A stretch of 64,000 bases of DNA, from NCBI RefSeq assembly GCF_003852525.1, contig NZ_QAJL01000001.1:2121268-2185267 (forward strand). Reading direction: 5' to 3'. Source of the DNA: Pedobacter sp. KBW06. Lineage in GTDB: Bacteria > Bacteroidota > Bacteroidia > Sphingobacteriales > Sphingobacteriaceae. Every line of letters begins with the position of its first letter. Within the stretch, counting starts at the first letter, position 1. This document shows, piece by piece, positions 53,114 to 62,746 of this stretch. The position numbers and the translations under genes are program-made. The notes under the pieces were generated by a model, which worked only from the letters and a program-made list of their open reading frames with translations, did not search any database and was not told where the DNA came from.

Positions 53114-53989
53114 TTGAAGCGATTTATTCAACATGAAGCCCTTTTTATCCGCCATTTTAGTACGCTAAAATGGCCTTTCCCATTGCATAACCACGATCAT
53201 TTTGAACTCGTATTTATCCATTCCGGCAAAGGCAGGCATTACCACAATCAAATCGAGCAGTTTTACGAGGGCAGAAGCCTCTTTCTGCTCGCCCCGGAAG
53301 ACGCGCATATTTTCGACATACAGGAAGAAACCAGTTTTAGTGTATTGAAATTCAATAACATTTACCTGGAAGGTTTTTCAAATGAAAAGACAACGAAGGA
53401 TTGGGGCAGACTGATCGATCAGTTGCTTGCCATCAGTGCCACCTATGATTCCAGGTTGGTAAAATCTGAAGATGACCTTGAAAAGATTGATCAGCTTATG
53501 CTGTTGATTGTAAGGGAATGGCAAAGTAGTTTGAGTGCGGCCAATGAAGTGATCTTTCACCTCATCCGTGCGGTGTTCTCGATTCTGAAAAAGAATGCCA
53601 TCAATGACATGATTCCTGAGCAATCCTCCAATGGCCATATATTGGTTTCAGTCGTTGCCTTTATTCACGCCCATATCCAACAACCGGAATTGTTAAAGAT
53701 GAGTAACCTATCTGCTCATTTTAATTTCTCTCCCAATTATTTAAGCAGCCTGTTTAAGCGACAAATGAACGTTTCCATCAAACAATACATCGATGATTAT
53801 AAATTTAAGGTCATCGAGAGCTTACTCAATCCCGGCAATGCAACAAAAAAAGAGATCAGTTATAAATTCGGTTTCAGCGACCTCAGTCATTTCAATAAGT
53901 TTCTGAAAAAATATAGCCAGCGAAAAGACGTGCTTCCGGCAGGCAATGACAATGGGGCAATTTATATTGCTCATTTACAAAAGAAATAA
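53114..53989 (+). CDS. AraC-family transcriptional regulator (cupin plus HTH)
   Basis: 291 residues with a TTG start at 53114 (in-frame first ATG lies much later). An AraC-type cupin sensor domain (about 20-110; KWPFPLHNHDHFELVFIHSGKGRHYHN, LFLLAPEDAHIFDIQE) is followed by the HTH (about 190-285; MSNLSAHFNFSPNYLSSLFKRQMNVSIKQYI and SYKFGFSDLSHFNKFLKKY). It is divergent from the MFS gene, 88 bp away, so it probably senses that exporter's substrate. DUF6138-like gene follows. Confidence 0.88.
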   Translation: MKRFIQHEALFIRHFSTLKWPFPLHNHDHFELVFIHSGKGRHYHNQIEQFYEGRSLFLLAPEDAHIFDIQEETSFSVLKFNNIYLEGFSNEKTTKDWGRLIDQLLAISATYDSRLVKSEDDLEKIDQLMLLIVREWQSSLSAANEVIFHLIRAVFSILKKNAINDMIPEQSSNGHILVSVVAFIHAHIQQPELLKMSNLSAHFNFSPNYLSSLFKRQMNVSIKQYIDDYKFKVIESLLNPGNATKKEISYKFGFSDLSHFNKFLKKYSQRKDVLPAGNDNGAIYIAHLQKK

Positions 53990-54007
53990 TCATCCAACCG
54001 CATTAAA

Positions 54008-55336
54008 ATGAATAGAAACTATAACGTAACAATTGAAGGAAATGAAGCATTACTCGAACGTTTTATTGAAGCCATCCTGACAGATGCGATTAAGGAATCA
54101 GCAGACTATCCTCATCCCCTCCAATTGCCTACAGGCGAGCTTTTTCTTGTCGACAGCATCATTAAATATTTCCTGAACAAAAAACCTTTTATCGCAGAAA
54201 ATGCCATTCAATTCTGTGATAAAATCAGGAAGAACTCACCCGAAGGCTTCCAGAATTACAGTCTGGAAAAATGGATTAAAGAAAATATCCAGCAAGCATA
54301 TTTTGACAAGGTAGCCATCCGGGATGCCGATGAGGCCCCGCTGAAATCAGGTACTGACCTTTCGGATGTCAACCCGGAGCATTTAAGTTTTGTAGTTTAT
54401 GTGGCCATCTGTCTGATGAAGTATGGTGCAAGCTTTGAAATCGTTACCGTAAACAGGTATTTCCGGATGGTAAAGGAACTGGGTTCTAATGAAGTAGAGG
54501 AATTGAAAAAATATGGCTCTAAGAAGCTACCGGAGCACTTAACAAATTACAAAGACGAAAATGTAAGTTGTGTGGCCAACGATGTTTTTGCCACCATTAA
54601 AATCAAGGTAAGTAAAGAATCTGAAGCGGCTTATCAGGCCATCTTTCAATTTATCAATGAACTGCTTAAAGCTGATTTCCCGAAAAGTTATACCATAGAA
54701 TTTTCTGCACCAACAAAAAATGTCCTGCCTGTAAAGGGGCTGATCAAGACCGGTGTACACCACCTTTTTGCCAATGGGGTTCAATATCCAAACCTTCATC
54801 CGCTGATAGAATCCTATGCCCTTCTGGCCATGAAGAAATGGGAATGGTACCATAACCTGCAGGATGAAAATTGTGCCATGCCATCTACCTTCGCGGTTTT
54901 TGCATTGGGTCTGGAAAATGAGAAATACTTTGACCTCGTCAAAAAATACATGCAGGAAGCAGACGCAGAGCATCAGTCCATTCAGGAGAAATTTACGCCG
55001 GCTTTTGTGGAAAAGTTTGGCATCAGCAAAGCCTCTTTACCCGTTTTCATCAGCTGCATCCTCTCCATGCAAGAGCATAAACCTTTTAAAGTATTTGCTG
55101 AGGCTTTCCATAACGTTCAGAACTTACAACTGCTTCTGGACTGCAAAAGAAACTTTGCCGACTTCATCAGCAAAAGCAGCAAGGAAGACTGGTCAGAAGA
55201 AGATGCCCGGGAAATGCCGGCTTACCTTTGGACATATGTGCTTTACAGCATCTGGGGGCCCGATAGCAAATACCCGGCATTGATCAAAAAGTCGCCTCCT
55301 GAAATGAAAGCATTTTACGAAGAACTCTTGCAATAA
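54008..55336 (+). CDS. Unknown protein, possibly DUF6138-like
   Basis: Cytoplasmic protein of 442 residues, no signal peptide or membrane helix. It is mostly helical by composition; recognisable stretches are PHPLQLPTGELFLVDSIIKYF, GLIKTGVHHLFANGVQYPNLHPLIESYALLAMKKWEWYHNLQDENCAMPSTFAVFALGL and WTYVLYSIWGPDSKYPALI. I think this resembles DUF6138, but I cannot confirm it. It starts 18 bp after the AraC gene. Confidence 0.5.
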   Translation: MNRNYNVTIEGNEALLERFIEAILTDAIKESADYPHPLQLPTGELFLVDSIIKYFLNKKPFIAENAIQFCDKIRKNSPEGFQNYSLEKWIKENIQQAYFDKVAIRDADEAPLKSGTDLSDVNPEHLSFVVYVAICLMKYGASFEIVTVNRYFRMVKELGSNEVEELKKYGSKKLPEHLTNYKDENVSCVANDVFATIKIKVSKESEAAYQAIFQFINELLKADFPKSYTIEFSAPTKNVLPVKGLIKTGVHHLFANGVQYPNLHPLIESYALLAMKKWEWYHNLQDENCAMPSTFAVFALGLENEKYFDLVKKYMQEADAEHQSIQEKFTPAFVEKFGISKASLPVFISCILSMQEHKPFKVFAEAFHNVQNLQLLLDCKRNFADFISKSSKEDWSEEDAREMPAYLWTYVLYSIWGPDSKYPALIKKSPPEMKAFYEELLQ

Positions 55337-55402
55337 AATGACCGGAAAATACTTTAATCTGAATACCTTTTACCTCAGCTATAATCAGCATTATAAAAGC
55401 AT

Positions 55403-56443
55403 ATGGAATATAGACAATTAGGAGCATCCGGACTTTTTGTCCCGGCACTCACCTTTGGAACGGCTACTTTTGGTGGCGAAGGCGACTTTTTCAAAGCCTG
55501 GGGCAGTACGCAGGTTGAAGAAGCAACACGTATGGTTAACCTGTGTATGGATGCCGGTGTCAATCTTTTCGATACGGCGGATATTTACTCCGATGGCTTA
55601 TCAGAAGAGATTCTTGGAAAAGCACTTAAAGGAATCAGAGATAAAGCATTGGTCTCTACCAAGGCCACCTTTACTTTCGGGCAAGGTCCCAACAACCAGG
55701 GTTCTTCCCGTTTCCACCTTCTAAGACAGCTGGAAGGTAGTCTTAAGCGATTGAACACCGATTATATTGACATCTATCACATGCATGGTTTTGACGGAAA
55801 TACCCCGGTTGAAGAAACCTTAAGAACCCTGGATGACATGATTCAAAGCGGAAAAGTACGGTATATTGCCTGTTCTAATTTTTCCGGATGGCACCTGATG
55901 AAATCTTTGGGAATATCAGAGAAATACGGCTGGAACAAATACATCGCACACCAGGTATATTACTCCCTGCTCAATAGGGAATACGAATGGGAACTGATGT
56001 CTTTAGGCCTGGATCAGGGCGTAGGCAGTATGATCTGGAGTCCGCTTGCTGCCGGCCGTCTGGGAGGCAAATACGGGCGCAATAAACCCATTCCTGCCGA
56101 TAGCCGGATCGCCCAGGGAGGAAGCCCGGTTCCGGAGGCTGTTTTTAATGAGGCCGTCTTTTACAACATTATGGACGCCCTGGATGAGGTTGCCGGAGAA
56201 ACGGGAAAAACAGTAGCACAGGTTTCCATCAACTGGTTACTGCAGCGTCCTACCGTTTCGAGCATTATTATAGGCGCCAGAAACGAGCAGCAGCTGAAAG
56301 AAAATCTGGCTGCCGTGGATGACTGGAATCTGACAACAGCACAAATTAAGAAACTGGATACCGCCAGCGATGTTCCAACAATTTATCCTTACTGGCATCA
56401 GCGTCAGAATACCAGTTTATGCCCCTTACCTGATTTTTACTAA
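55403..56443 (+). CDS. Aldo/keto reductase
   Basis: NAD(P)H-dependent oxidoreductase of 346 residues. Catalytic-type residues: D and Y in FDTADIYSDGLSEEILGKAL, K in ALVSTKATF and H in YIDIYHMHGFDGN; the NADPH-end region SIIIGARNEQQLKEN is usual. The YhdN/Gre3-like branch suggests a broad aldehyde or sugar range. A terminator follows at 56492. Confidence 0.92.
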   Translation: MEYRQLGASGLFVPALTFGTATFGGEGDFFKAWGSTQVEEATRMVNLCMDAGVNLFDTADIYSDGLSEEILGKALKGIRDKALVSTKATFTFGQGPNNQGSSRFHLLRQLEGSLKRLNTDYIDIYHMHGFDGNTPVEETLRTLDDMIQSGKVRYIACSNFSGWHLMKSLGISEKYGWNKYIAHQVYYSLLNREYEWELMSLGLDQGVGSMIWSPLAAGRLGGKYGRNKPIPADSRIAQGGSPVPEAVFNEAVFYNIMDALDEVAGETGKTVAQVSINWLLQRPTVSSIIIGARNEQQLKENLAAVDDWNLTTAQIKKLDTASDVPTIYPYWHQRQNTSLCPLPDFY

Positions 56444-56491
56444 AAAAGAGTAAACAAGGATAATTTTCCTGAGCAGGTAAAGTTTCCTGTT

Positions 56492-56530
56492 AAATAAGAA
56501 AGGCGAACCAATGGTCCGCCTTTCTTATTT
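56492..56530 (+). terminator. Bidirectional terminator between the reductase and the LuxR gene
   Basis: AAATAAGAAAGGCG (56492-56505) pairs with CGCCTTTCTTATTT (56517-56530) over an 11-nt loop, serving both convergent genes. Confidence 0.9.
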
Positions 56531-56552
56531 TCCCTGAGTTGCAAAAAACGGA

Positions 56553-57332
56553 CTAAATCAGTCCTTCTTTCACACATAAACTGATCAGCTCTGAGCTGGT
56601 TTTAACGCCAGACTTCCGGATGATATTTTTACGGTGTGATTGTACCGTATGTAGTGAAATAAATAGTGATTCTGCAATTTCTTCACTTTTATAGCCGAGG
56701 GCAATCAAATTGATGATCTCCATTTCCCGCTTGCTGAAATGTAAATTCAGGGCGCTACTTTCCGGTTCTTTATTGAGATTTACCGGCCATACACTTTCCT
56801 TCAACCCCATTAAAGAGGGGGTATAATCATTAGATGCCGTAAGGTGATTGATATTCGTATGAATATGAAGCACTTGTGAGATCCTTCCGGTTTCCTCGTC
56901 AGAAAGGAAAACAGATTCGTTATGGAATAATTCGTAATTACCGCCAACAACTTTGAATCTAAAACAATAGGTGGTTTTGTAATAGCTTTTGAGGCTATCT
57001 TTTCCAACCTGGTTTAACATAAATCTAAGACTTGCGGATTCTGTCTGGGTTACATAATTGATATCTTCGGGATGGATACAGCTTAGGATGCTGTCCACTG
57101 TTGCCGATTCGGGATCAAGGCCTAAAATATCTGCGATACTTGGATCGATATACCTGAGCTGCTGGCCGTAGAAATCAACTAAGTAGTAGTAAAACTGTCC
57201 CGGACTAAGAAATGAGGGCAGAAACTGGTCTAAAATTACTTTAGGTAAAGCCATATTCGAACGTGTGTAGAAGTCGCTGCACCTGTCCCAGGGAGCATTC
57301 ATGACGTTATTATTAAATTCCATAAATTCCAT
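56553..57332 (-). CDS. LuxR-type regulator with a PAS-like sensor domain
   Basis: 259 residues. A PAS-like domain covers about 40-165 (YYYLVDFYGQQLRYIDPSIADILGLDPESATVDSILSCIHPEDI, CFRFKVVGGNYELFHNESVFL). A LuxR helix-turn-helix occupies about 193-255 (FSKREMEIINLIALGYKSEEIAESLFISLHTVQSHRKNIIRKSG). The PAS might bind a small molecule. Its target is unknown; the long gap that follows on its upstream side could hold its binding sites. Start could be Met4. Confidence 0.87.
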   Translation of the reverse strand: MEFMEFNNNVMNAPWDRCSDFYTRSNMALPKVILDQFLPSFLSPGQFYYYLVDFYGQQLRYIDPSIADILGLDPESATVDSILSCIHPEDINYVTQTESASLRFMLNQVGKDSLKSYYKTTYCFRFKVVGGNYELFHNESVFLSDEETGRISQVLHIHTNINHLTASNDYTPSLMGLKESVWPVNLNKEPESSALNLHFSKREMEIINLIALGYKSEEIAESLFISLHTVQSHRKNIIRKSGVKTSSELISLCVKEGLI

Positions 57333-58288
57333 AAGGTTAATTAAACAGATTAAAAAATAAAAAACGGTTCATCAGAATATTCGTGACGAGTTATGAGAAC
57401 GTTTTTAGTTTTTCTTCATCTTTTTCTAAAAAAATATAAAGCAAGTTTTGGAGGATTAGAAGACGTGTTCTACCTCAGAAGCTTACCAGATACAATTATT
57501 CATTAACAAATTGGCATTAAAGAGCTGGTGACCATCGCAATGGTTTGTTACGCCGACGACTCGCGGGATAACAGGGATAAGTAATGATTTTAACATGGTG
57601 AAATAGGGGTTAGATTAAAAAAATTATAAATTGATTAGATTCATATTTAGTGCGCACTGGTAACATTTCCGATCTGATCGTTCACAATTCAAAACGGCAA
57701 AGTACTGTCTTATAGTCTACAAAGACCGACAGTAATATTTTCTTCTAAAAGATTAATAACACGATAAGAAAAAAAAGAAATTAAATTGAACATCATTACT
57801 CCTGAAAGGAGCAAAATGACTTGGATTATGTACAAATAATAGTTCAGCATCGGAATTTAAACAAATTAGGAGTAAAAATTAATCTTTAAGTAATTGAAGC
57901 TAAAAAGCGCTCATTTTCAAAAAAAATGAAGTTTTAGATTCAACTTATCAAGATCAATTAACAACAAAAACTAATCCAATTAAAGGAATAAGGCATCCCT
58001 ATAAGTGGGGATTTTATCACAAAAACCATTAGTAAATCGATTTTAAGCAATTAGGAAGGTATTTCGTTTATTCAATTACACAAATTCAGGAGAGACTGGG
58101 GGAGGAAAGATAAATCAAACGCAGGTAAAGAAACTTTATTTCAGTCGGACTGTTGTTTTTAGCTACAAAATCGGGTACTATTCCTCATTTTTGTTCAAAA
58201 AACCAGAAGAAAGCAAAATCTAAAAAAATTATACCCGATTTTTAGCTGAAACATATTAAATAATAAAGAAAACAAAAGTCAAGTTAAA
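57333..58288. other. 956-bp AT-rich intergenic stretch
   Basis: No gene longer than about 40 codons is convincing. Seen are a GC-richer island (57523-57572) whose short frame ends at 57582-57584, a small stem ACTGTC/GACAGT (57704-57733), CTCCT-GAA-AGGAG (near 57799), and a 16-17-bp inverted repeat at 58161-58177/58232-58247. No origin, tRNA or integrase signature was found. Confidence 0.6.
58161..58247 (-). repeat. Long inverted repeat after the exopolysaccharide genes
   Basis: AGCTACAAAATCGGGTA (58161-58177) and TACCCGATTTTTAGCT (58232-58247) are complementary except for one extra base, with a 54-nt spacer. The nearer arm lies 42 bp after the rfbA stop on its strand, so it may be a transcription end signal or RNA stem for the EPS operon. 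Confidence 0.55.
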
Positions 58289-59173
58289 TTAACTCAGCAG
58301 GACAGGCCCTGTCTGTTTAATCATTTTCAAAAGATAGGCTCCGTAACCGCTTTTTACCAAAGGTGTAGCGATCGCAGTCAGTTGTTCATCATTTATAAAG
58401 TTCATCCGGTAGGCTACTTCTTCAATGCAGCCTATTTTCAGTCCCTGGCGCTCTTCGATAACCTGTACAAACTGGCCAGCCTGCATCAATGAAGCAAAGG
58501 TTCCTGTATCCAGCCAGGCAGTTCCCCTGCTCAATACGCCGACTTTAAGTTTACCTTGTTCCAGGTATACTTTATTGACATCAGTAATTTCATACTCGCC
58601 TCTTGGGGAAGGTTGAATATTCTTTGCAATTTCCACCACACTGTTGTCGTAAAAATACAGCCCCGGTACTGCGTAGTCTGACTTTGGAAAAACAGGTTTT
58701 TCCTCAATAGAGATGGCCTTTTTATTTTCATCAAATTCCACCACGCCATAACGCTCAGGATCAGATACCGGATAGGCAAAGACCACGCCCCCCTCAGGGT
58801 CTGAACTTCCCTGAAGGAGTTTGGCCATCCCATCCCCATAAAAAATATTATCACCGAGGACCAATGCCACTTTATCCGTTCCGATAAAATCTGCACCGAT
58901 CACAAATGCCTGAGCCAGACCATTGGGCTCTGCCTGGACTGCGTAAGAGAATTTACAGCCAAGTTTGCTTCCATCTCCAAGCAGCTTTTCAAAATTAGGC
59001 AGGTCATGAGGAGTAGAAATGATCAGAATCTCATTGATGCCTGCAAGCATTAAGGTAGACAAGGGGTAATAGATCATTGGCTTATCATAAACCGGCATCA
59101 TTTGTTTACTCATCACCAGCGTCAAAGGATGTAAGCGTGTTCCGCTACCTCCTGCAAGTATAATTCCTTTCAT
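58289..59173 (-). CDS. rfbA: Glucose-1-phosphate thymidylyltransferase
   Basis: First enzyme of dTDP-6-deoxysugar synthesis (dTTP + Glc-1-P to dTDP-glucose), 294 residues. Motifs: [17 protein letters not shown] (nucleotide loop), [49 protein letters not shown] and [11 protein letters not shown]. It follows rfbD after one base and closes this operon as far as seen. The usual rfbC epimerase gene is not in this run. Confidence 0.96.
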   Translation of the reverse strand: MKGIILAGGSGTRLHPLTLVMSKQMMPVYDKPMIYYPLSTLMLAGINEILIISTPHDLPNFEKLLGDGSKLGCKFSYAVQAEPNGLAQAFVIGADFIGTDKVALVLGDNIFYGDGMAKLLQGSSDPEGGVVFAYPVSDPERYGVVEFDENKKAISIEEKPVFPKSDYAVPGLYFYDNSVVEIAKNIQPSPRGEYEITDVNKVYLEQGKLKVGVLSRGTAWLDTGTFASLMQAGQFVQVIEERQGLKIGCIEEVAYRMNFINDEQLTAIATPLVKSGYGAYLLKMIKQTGPVLLS

Positions 59174-59174
59174 T

Positions 59175-60056
59175 TTATGTTGTCTTTTTTATAGCGTTAA
59201 TACACCTGATCAGGCTATCTCTCCAATAGGGGATTGCGATGCCAAATGTTTGTTTAATTTTTGTTTTGTCCATTACGGAAAAGGCGGGGCGGATTGCTTT
59301 GGTTGGATAAGCAGATCCCGGGATCGGATAAAGCTTCACCTCTGTTCCACTAAGGTCGAAAATTGCTTTTGCGAAATCGTACCAGGAAGTGACCCCTTCA
59401 TTACTGTAATGATAAGTTCCATATGTTTTATTGTCAGACGCAATGATATCCAATATCACTGAAGCCAGGTCTATGGCATAGGTAGGCGTTCCGACCTGAT
59501 CGGCAATAACGCTCAGCTCTTCTCTTTCAGCGCCCAGTTTCAGCATTGTTTTCACAAAATTGGCAGCAAATTCCGAATACAGCCAGCTGGTACGCAGGAT
59601 GTAATGCTCCTTTAACAGGCTCATGATTTCCAGTTCTCCCGCCAGCTTGGTTTTACCATACACATTGATGGGTTCGGCAGGATCTTCTTCTTTCAAAAGC
59701 TTAGGAACGTTCCCCTGAAAAACAAAATCTGTAGAAATATGAATCAGGGTTGCTTTAAACTGATCACAGCAGCGGGCCAGATTCGCAGCACCGTCTTTAT
59801 TGATCTTTTCGCTTAGGCCGGGTTCATCTTCGGCTTTATCAACGGCAGTATAAGCGGCACAATTGATCACGAAATCGGGTGATTGCTCCTGAAACAATTT
59901 CTCCAAAATTGCCGGGTTTAAGATATTCCCTTCAAACTCATCCAGAAAAAGAACGGAAGATATCCCTCTTTGCTTACAGATTTCAGCAATGCACTGCCCC
60001 AACTGACCAAGGCCTCCAAAAACAAGTATCTTTTTTTTACTGCTCATTATATTCAT
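59175..60056 (-). CDS. rfbD: dTDP-4-dehydrorhamnose reductase
   Basis: NAD(P)H-dependent reductase that normally makes dTDP-L-rhamnose from the epimerised keto-sugar. 293 residues; Rossmann motif [43 protein letters not shown] and the YxxxK-type site [10 protein letters not shown]. It overlaps rfbB by 11-20 bp depending on whether Met1 or Met4 (MSSKKK) is used. Confidence 0.95.
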   Translation of the reverse strand: MNIMSSKKKILVFGGLGQLGQCIAEICKQRGISSVLFLDEFEGNILNPAILEKLFQEQSPDFVINCAAYTAVDKAEDEPGLSEKINKDGAANLARCCDQFKATLIHISTDFVFQGNVPKLLKEEDPAEPINVYGKTKLAGELEIMSLLKEHYILRTSWLYSEFAANFVKTMLKLGAEREELSVIADQVGTPTYAIDLASVILDIIASDNKTYGTYHYSNEGVTSWYDFAKAIFDLSGTEVKLYPIPGSAYPTKAIRPAFSVMDKTKIKQTFGIAIPYWRDSLIRCINAIKKTT

Positions 60057-61095
60057 ATTGTTGCTTATAATAATCCTGATAATGACCGGAAGTCACGTTT
60101 TCCAGCCAATCCTGATTTTCCAGATACCAATCTACAGTTTTTTTCAGACCTTCTTCGAATTGCAGGGAAGGCACCCAGTTCAGGTCATTTTGCAGTTTAG
60201 AAGAATCAATCGCATAGCGAAGGTCATGTCCTGCCCTATCTGTTACATAAGTGATCAGCGCTGCCGATTCACCTGGGGTTCTTCCCAGCTTTTCGTCCAT
60301 AATCCGGCACAACAATTGGATCAGGTCGATATTTTTCCATTCATTATGTCCACCAATATTGTATGTATCCCCGGCTTTGGCCTGATGAAAAATGGTGTCG
60401 ATTGCGCGGGCATGATCTTCTACCCATAACCAGTCGCGAACATTCTCGCCCTTGCCATACACCGGTACCGGTTTATTATTTTTAATGTTATTGATCGCCA
60501 GGGGAATCAGTTTTTCAGGAAAATGATGAGATCCGTAGTTATTGGAACAATTAGAAATCACCACATCCAAACCATACGTATCATGATAAGCACTAACAAA
60601 ATGATCCGAGCTTGCCTTTGAGGCAGAGTAAGGGCTATGGGGATCGTAAGCCGTTGTTTCTGTAAACATTCCTGTTTCGCCCAGGGCGCCATACACTTCA
60701 TCTGTACTGACATGATAAAAACGATGATGGTCGTAATTTCCTTTCCAGCATTCTTTTGCCGCATTCAGCAAGCTGACCGTTCCGATCACATTGGTCATCA
60801 CAAATTCCATCGGATTGCTGATAGATCGGTCTACATGGGATTCTGCTGCCAGATGAATCACCGCATCAGGCTGTTCCAGCTGAAAAAGCTCATTAATAAA
60901 GACCGTATCCGTGATGTCTCCTTTGATAAACCTGTAATTCGCAGCCTGCTCGATATCGGTCAGGTTCAACAGGTTACCGGCATAAGTTAATTTATCAAGG
61001 TTGATAATTTCATAGTCAGGGTATTTTTGAACAAACAATCTGACCACATGAGAGCCAATGAAACCAGCCCCACCGGTAATTAATATCTTTTTCAT
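60037..61095 (-). CDS. rfbB: dTDP-glucose 4,6-dehydratase
   Basis: Forms dTDP-4-keto-6-deoxyglucose, 352 residues from ATG 61095 (MKKILITGGAGFIGSHV); an earlier ATG would sit in the transferase end and is less likely. Motifs: GGAGFIGSHVV, AAESHVDRS, HVSTDEVYG with the YSASK catalytic Lys (PYSASKASSDH) and GKGENVRDWLWVEDH. Upstream is the transferase gene, 22 bp away. Confidence 0.96.
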   Translation of the reverse strand: MKKILITGGAGFIGSHVVRLFVQKYPDYEIINLDKLTYAGNLLNLTDIEQAANYRFIKGDITDTVFINELFQLEQPDAVIHLAAESHVDRSISNPMEFVMTNVIGTVSLLNAAKECWKGNYDHHRFYHVSTDEVYGALGETGMFTETTAYDPHSPYSASKASSDHFVSAYHDTYGLDVVISNCSNNYGSHHFPEKLIPLAINNIKNNKPVPVYGKGENVRDWLWVEDHARAIDTIFHQAKAGDTYNIGGHNEWKNIDLIQLLCRIMDEKLGRTPGESAALITYVTDRAGHDLRYAIDSSKLQNDLNWVPSLQFEEGLKKTVDWYLENQDWLENVTSGHYQDYYKQQYEYNEQ

Positions 61096-61117
61096 ATTTA
61101 GTATGTTTTTTAAGCTT

Positions 61118-62509
61118 TTAATAGGCATTCTCTTCTCCTTTGATCATATTGATGACCGTCATGAAGACAATTTTAACTTCCAGCATTGCCGTCCAGTTTT
61201 CCAGATACCAGATGTCGTGCTGTACTCTTTTTTGCATCGCACCATCTTCTTTCGTCTCTCCTCTAAAGCCGTTTACCTGGGCCCAACCGGTGATTCCCGG
61301 TTTCAGGAAATGCCGCACCATAAACTGGTTAATGATCGCCCTGTATTCTTCAGTATGGCTTAGCATATGTGGTCTTGGTCCTACTACACTCATGTTTCCC
61401 AACAGTACATTGAAGAACTGAGGCAATTCATCAAGGCTGGACTTTCTAAGGAATTTTCCAATTGGCGTGATCCGGTTATCGTCTTTAGTAGCCTGTTTCT
61501 TATCACTGTCGTTGTTTACCCTCATGCTTCTGAATTTATAACACCAGAAAGGCTCATCATTTCTGCCGCTTCGCTGCTGCTTAAATAAAACCGGGCCTTT
61601 ACTTTGCAGTTTAATCAGAATTGCGATCAAAGGATACAACCAGCTCATCAGGAAAATAATGACGCCAAGGCTAAAGATGATGTCAAAAGCGCGTTTTTTA
61701 AAGCGGTTACCCACACTTTCCAGAGGCTCCTTTCTCAGCGAGATCACCGGAAATTCATCTCCCACATAACTGATCGTATAAGGTGTAGCCAGGGTGGTCG
61801 CCATATCAGGAATAAACTTCACCCTCAGACAATGTTTGTCGGCCACTTCCAGAAAGGTTTTCACCTCCGACATTCGGTGCGGCTCCAGGGAAACATAAAT
61901 GTCTTTAACCCCACTTAATGCTGCTGTAACCATTTTGGAGATGAACCTTGTCGGCAGGTTTCCATTTTCATCCGCATAGATCCTGCTGCCATCGTCCAGG
62001 TAACCATAAAAATCGATATTGTACTGACTGTCCAGGTAATGGGCCAGGCGGCGTCCTGTAGGGTTCACACCAATCAGTGCCACCTTTTTATTGACGTTAA
62101 AACGCTGAACCAGGAGGAACTGAAAAGCAGTGCCCAAAAAGCGGTTCAATATAAATGCGCCAAGCAGCAAGGCATAGAATACCACCAGGAAGGTTCTGGA
62201 AAATTCCACATCCCTGGAGAAAAGCAGGTACAATGCGAAGCCAATTCCATGAAGCGCAATGCTGCGCCAGGTTCCCCGGTAAATCCGCTCCAGTCGTCTG
62301 GAACCATAATCGGTATACAAACCAAAAATTACAGAATTGAACATCCACATCAGGTTACAGACCACCATATAATGCTGCCAAAGCTCATAAGAGACTGTCT
62401 TACCCAGATATTCGGTAAGATAATAGGACAAAACATAAATCAAATTGAGCATTACGATATCCGTAATGGGCAAGATGTATTTGAGCAAGTACAAATAACG
62501 TGTTTGCAT
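61118..62509 (-). CDS. Undecaprenyl-phosphate glucose phosphotransferase type (WcaJ/WbaP-like)
   Basis: Initiates exopolysaccharide synthesis by attaching a hexose-1-phosphate to undecaprenyl phosphate. 463 residues: about four N-terminal helices (15-120), a CoA-binding-like domain (about 140-240; KVALIGVNPTGRRLAHYL), then a further helix (about 275) and the catalytic domain with RSGRNDEPFWCYKFRSMRVN, FLRKSSLDELPQFFNVLLGNMSVVGPRP and KPGITGWAQVNG. First gene of the minus-strand EPS operon; a TAGTTTTG box at 62633-62640 is its possible -7. Confidence 0.93.
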   Translation of the reverse strand: MQTRYLYLLKYILPITDIVMLNLIYVLSYYLTEYLGKTVSYELWQHYMVVCNLMWMFNSVIFGLYTDYGSRRLERIYRGTWRSIALHGIGFALYLLFSRDVEFSRTFLVVFYALLLGAFILNRFLGTAFQFLLVQRFNVNKKVALIGVNPTGRRLAHYLDSQYNIDFYGYLDDGSRIYADENGNLPTRFISKMVTAALSGVKDIYVSLEPHRMSEVKTFLEVADKHCLRVKFIPDMATTLATPYTISYVGDEFPVISLRKEPLESVGNRFKKRAFDIIFSLGVIIFLMSWLYPLIAILIKLQSKGPVLFKQQRSGRNDEPFWCYKFRSMRVNNDSDKKQATKDDNRITPIGKFLRKSSLDELPQFFNVLLGNMSVVGPRPHMLSHTEEYRAIINQFMVRHFLKPGITGWAQVNGFRGETKEDGAMQKRVQHDIWYLENWTAMLEVKIVFMTVINMIKGEENAY

Positions 62510-62589
62510 CTGAAATTGGATAAATAGGGTTGAGTTGTTAAGATGCCGTTAATAAATTGTGAGCAAAAAGCCTTCATCTATAAAAACAA

Positions 62590-62640
62590 CCTGAAATATT
62601 CAGGTCATTATAACAAACCACTTAACATTTACCAAAACTA
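62590..62640 (-). promoter_or_regulatory. Possible promoter and palindrome of the EPS operon
   Basis: TAGTTTTG on the minus strand (62633-62640) fits TAnnTTTG. CCTGAA-ATA-TTCAGG (62590-62604) is a perfect 6-bp palindrome in the expected leader. The distance to a -33 TTG is irregular, so the promoter is tentative. Confidence 0.45.
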
Positions 62641-62746
62641 GCTTGAATACAGATTCAAAATGTCCCCACAAATAGGTATTTTAAGAAAAACAGCAACATC
62701 TTCAGCTCACGATAGGTAGTTTTACAATAAAAAAAAGAAACTACTT

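Noticed and set aside
57562..57580. GGGATAACAGG string like a stretch of 23S rRNA
   Set aside because: Only about eleven bases agree with the 23S sequence and the flanks do not, so it is chance and not an rRNA piece.
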